Part shown: one piece after another, positions 34,916-36,191 of the stretch
Position numbering within the stretch: the first letter of the stretch is position 1
Layout: the number at the start of each line of letters is the position of its first letter
Source: Halothiobacillaceae bacterium
GTDB lineage: Bacteria; Pseudomonadota; Gammaproteobacteria; Halothiobacillales; Halothiobacillaceae
Direction of reading: 5' to 3'
DNA length: 36,191 nt
Assembly (NCBI GenBank): GCA_016938615.1
Contig: JAFGUH010000242.1
Location: 1-36,191, forward strand
Position numbers and translations under genes: made by a program
Notes under the pieces: model-generated
Seen by the model: only the letters and a program-made list of their open reading frames with translations
Database searches by the model: none
Told to the model about the DNA's origin: nothing

Positions 34916-35980
34916 TCACACCCGTCGCAAGTAAGCCGTCACCTCATCCCGATCGTGATACAGCTGCCGAATGTCGATATCGAAGTCGACTTCCGCCTCC
35001 TCCAGCCGATCCGCGATCCGCTCGACTGCATCCATCACCGCCTGCTGGCGCTTCTTCATCGGCAGCTTGAGATTGAAGATCGCCCGTCGGCAGTCGCCGC
35101 GCGCCACCCAGGCGGCCATCAGGTCGGCCACACGCGAGGGCTTTTCCACCATGTCGCAGACCAGCCACTCGACCGGCCGGTCGGGACGGAAGGTGAAACC
35201 GTCCTCGCGGCGATGCTCGACGGAGACGTGTCCGGTCAGCACGTCCGCCATCGGGCCGTTGTCGACGGCAGCGACCATCAGCCCGTCGCGCACCAGCTGC
35301 CAGGTCCAGCCGCCCGGTGCGGCACCGAGGTCCACGGCCTCCAGCCCGGCGCGCAGCAACTCTTGGCGCTCCGCGGGCGAGAGGAAGGTGATCAGCGCCT
35401 CCTCGAGCTTGAGCGCCGAACGGCTGGGCGCCTCCTTGGCGAGCTTGAGGCGCGGGATGCCCATCGGCTTACGCGCGGCCTGCCCCGGATGCGACCAGCC
35501 GGGGATCGCAGTGGTGGTATCGGTAAAGGTGAGATGCAACCGCGGCAGATCTGCATTGCCCGGATCCAGCAGCCCGCGCTTGCGCATCGACTGCTCCAAC
35601 GGCTTGGTGAACTGGCGCGCCAGTCGCATCAGCGGCCGGGTCGCTTCGGCATCCGGCGTCTCGACATAAACCCCGCCGTATTCCTGCCCCTCGATCGCGG
35701 CAAGGATCGGCCCCAGCCGGTTGTCCGGCGGCAGGTCGGCCAGAGGCTCGCCTGCCAGGCACATCTGCCGGGCAAAGATCAGCTCATCGAGTGAAAGCGT
35801 CTCGAACCACTCGGCCAGCGCGTGCGTGTCGTGGGCGATGAAGGTGAGATAGCCGGTATCGGCCTTGGCCTTGCAGTAGCCATGAACGCCAGCCTCGACG
35901 GCGACGGCCTGCACCTGGGCGGCGCAGTCGCCCTCAAAGCCGGCGCGGGTGAGGAGAAGCAATCGGGATTCGTGTGACAT
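34916..35980 (-). CDS. rlmM: 23S rRNA 2'-O-ribose C2498 methyltransferase RlmM
   Basis: RlmM methylates the ribose of C2498 in 23S rRNA. The 354 residues have the N-terminal THUMP-like part (LLLLTRAGFEGDCA) and the block LSLDELIFARQM. They also show MGIPRLKLAKEAPSRSALKLEEA, the SAM-binding VDLGAAPGGWTWQLV, VDNGPM, CDMVEKPSRVADLMA, FNLKLPMKKR and a closing RQLYHDRDEVTAYLRR. All match RlmM in order. The ATG at 35978-35980 is chosen from the family start. Another ATG is 12 bases upstream, and neither has a strong ribosome site. Confidence 0.95.
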   Translation of the reverse strand: MSHESRLLLLTRAGFEGDCAAQVQAVAVEAGVHGYCKAKADTGYLTFIAHDTHALAEWFETLSLDELIFARQMCLAGEPLADLPPDNRLGPILAAIEGQEYGGVYVETPDAEATRPLMRLARQFTKPLEQSMRKRGLLDPGNADLPRLHLTFTDTTTAIPGWSHPGQAARKPMGIPRLKLAKEAPSRSALKLEEALITFLSPAERQELLRAGLEAVDLGAAPGGWTWQLVRDGLMVAAVDNGPMADVLTGHVSVEHRREDGFTFRPDRPVEWLVCDMVEKPSRVADLMAAWVARGDCRRAIFNLKLPMKKRQQAVMDAVERIADRLEEAEVDFDIDIRQLYHDRDEVTAYLRRV

Positions 35981-36051
35981 GACGCGAAGCATGCCAGAGC
36001 GCGGCGAGGATTCCAGTCTGTACGGCACGCCATCCGCCGGTCGGGCGGATT

Positions 36052-36124
36052 GTCGGGCTGAAGCCCGACCCACAGGACCCTGTCACCACCGAGGCTCTCC
36101 CTGTGGGTTGGACTTCAGTCCAAC
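36052..36124. repeat. Inverted pair of REP-like palindromes (family R3)
   Basis: Unit 1 (36052-36076) and inverted unit 2 (36100-36124) share CCTGTGGGT and a CTTCAG loop. Their stems differ as GTCGGGC/GCCCGAC against GTTGGAC/GTCCAAC, which are paired changes. The unit lies about 70 bases upstream of rlmM. Confidence 0.8.
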
Positions 36125-36191
36125 GTCGCCGATCGACCGACTACCGTAGTCATCCAAACAGGCGCTGGAGGATTGCTTCGCGCGCCTGTCG

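Noticed and set aside
34026-34919. 297-codon minus frame joining rlmM and mgtE with 4-base overlaps at both ends
   Set aside because: It crosses both copies of an inverted structured repeat in opposite senses, is Arg/Pro/Ser-rich and shows no domain. In DNA this GC-rich such open frames are common.

Overview
The window is high-GC bacterial chromosome with compact, densely packed genes. The first gene is soxZ (thiosulfate oxidation). The other genes (LpxL-type acyltransferases, the fmt-def-rsmB / dprA-smg-topA-tsaC-hemF neighbourhood, NtrYX with Trk potassium uptake, type B L31, RlmM) fit a gammaproteobacterial sulfur oxidiser. I infer something near Halothiobacillus/Guyparkeria or Ectothiorhodospiraceae. 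The genus is inferred from gene content only.

Layout. 1-4.6 kb: soxZ with a clean terminator, then dtd-pip on the minus strand, then a small unknown gene, a TtcA-family tRNA thiolase and an LpxL-type acyltransferase on plus. 4.6-16.0 kb: a long minus-strand run read right to left, def > fmt > rsmB > DUF4390 > ntrY > ntrX > (possible 72-aa ORF) > trkA > trkH > second LpxL-type acyltransferase. Most joints are ATGA/GTGA overlaps. It links translation maintenance, a two-component system, K+ uptake and lipid A acylation. 16.0-23.5 kb: the divergent plus-strand run lysM lipoprotein > dprA > smg > topA > tsaC > hemF. 23.7-25.8 kb: minus-strand secreted nuclease, rpmE2 and comF. 25.8-27.3 kb: a small membrane protein and bioB. 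27.9-30.3 kb: a secreted YyaL/DUF255-type thioredoxin protein with a DsbD-alpha-like tail (minus). 30.4-32.6 kb: a two-domain PPK2 (Pap) and an unknown protein ending in a glycine tail with one terminal cysteine. 32.7-36.0 kb: mgtE and rlmM (minus).

I found no phage, insertion sequence, CRISPR array, tRNA, rRNA or defence locus. The genes are mostly core housekeeping. The unusual content lies between genes: three REP-like palindrome families, a 312-bp tandem duplication carrying a terminator plus two REP pairs behind bioB, and an inverted pair of ~200-bp multi-hairpin elements between mgtE and rlmM whose stems differ by compensatory changes. Among proteins, the most notable are an NtrX that has lost both the sigma-54 contact motif and the Walker B aspartate, the YyaL-DsbD-like fusion, and the Gly-tail/Cys-end protein.
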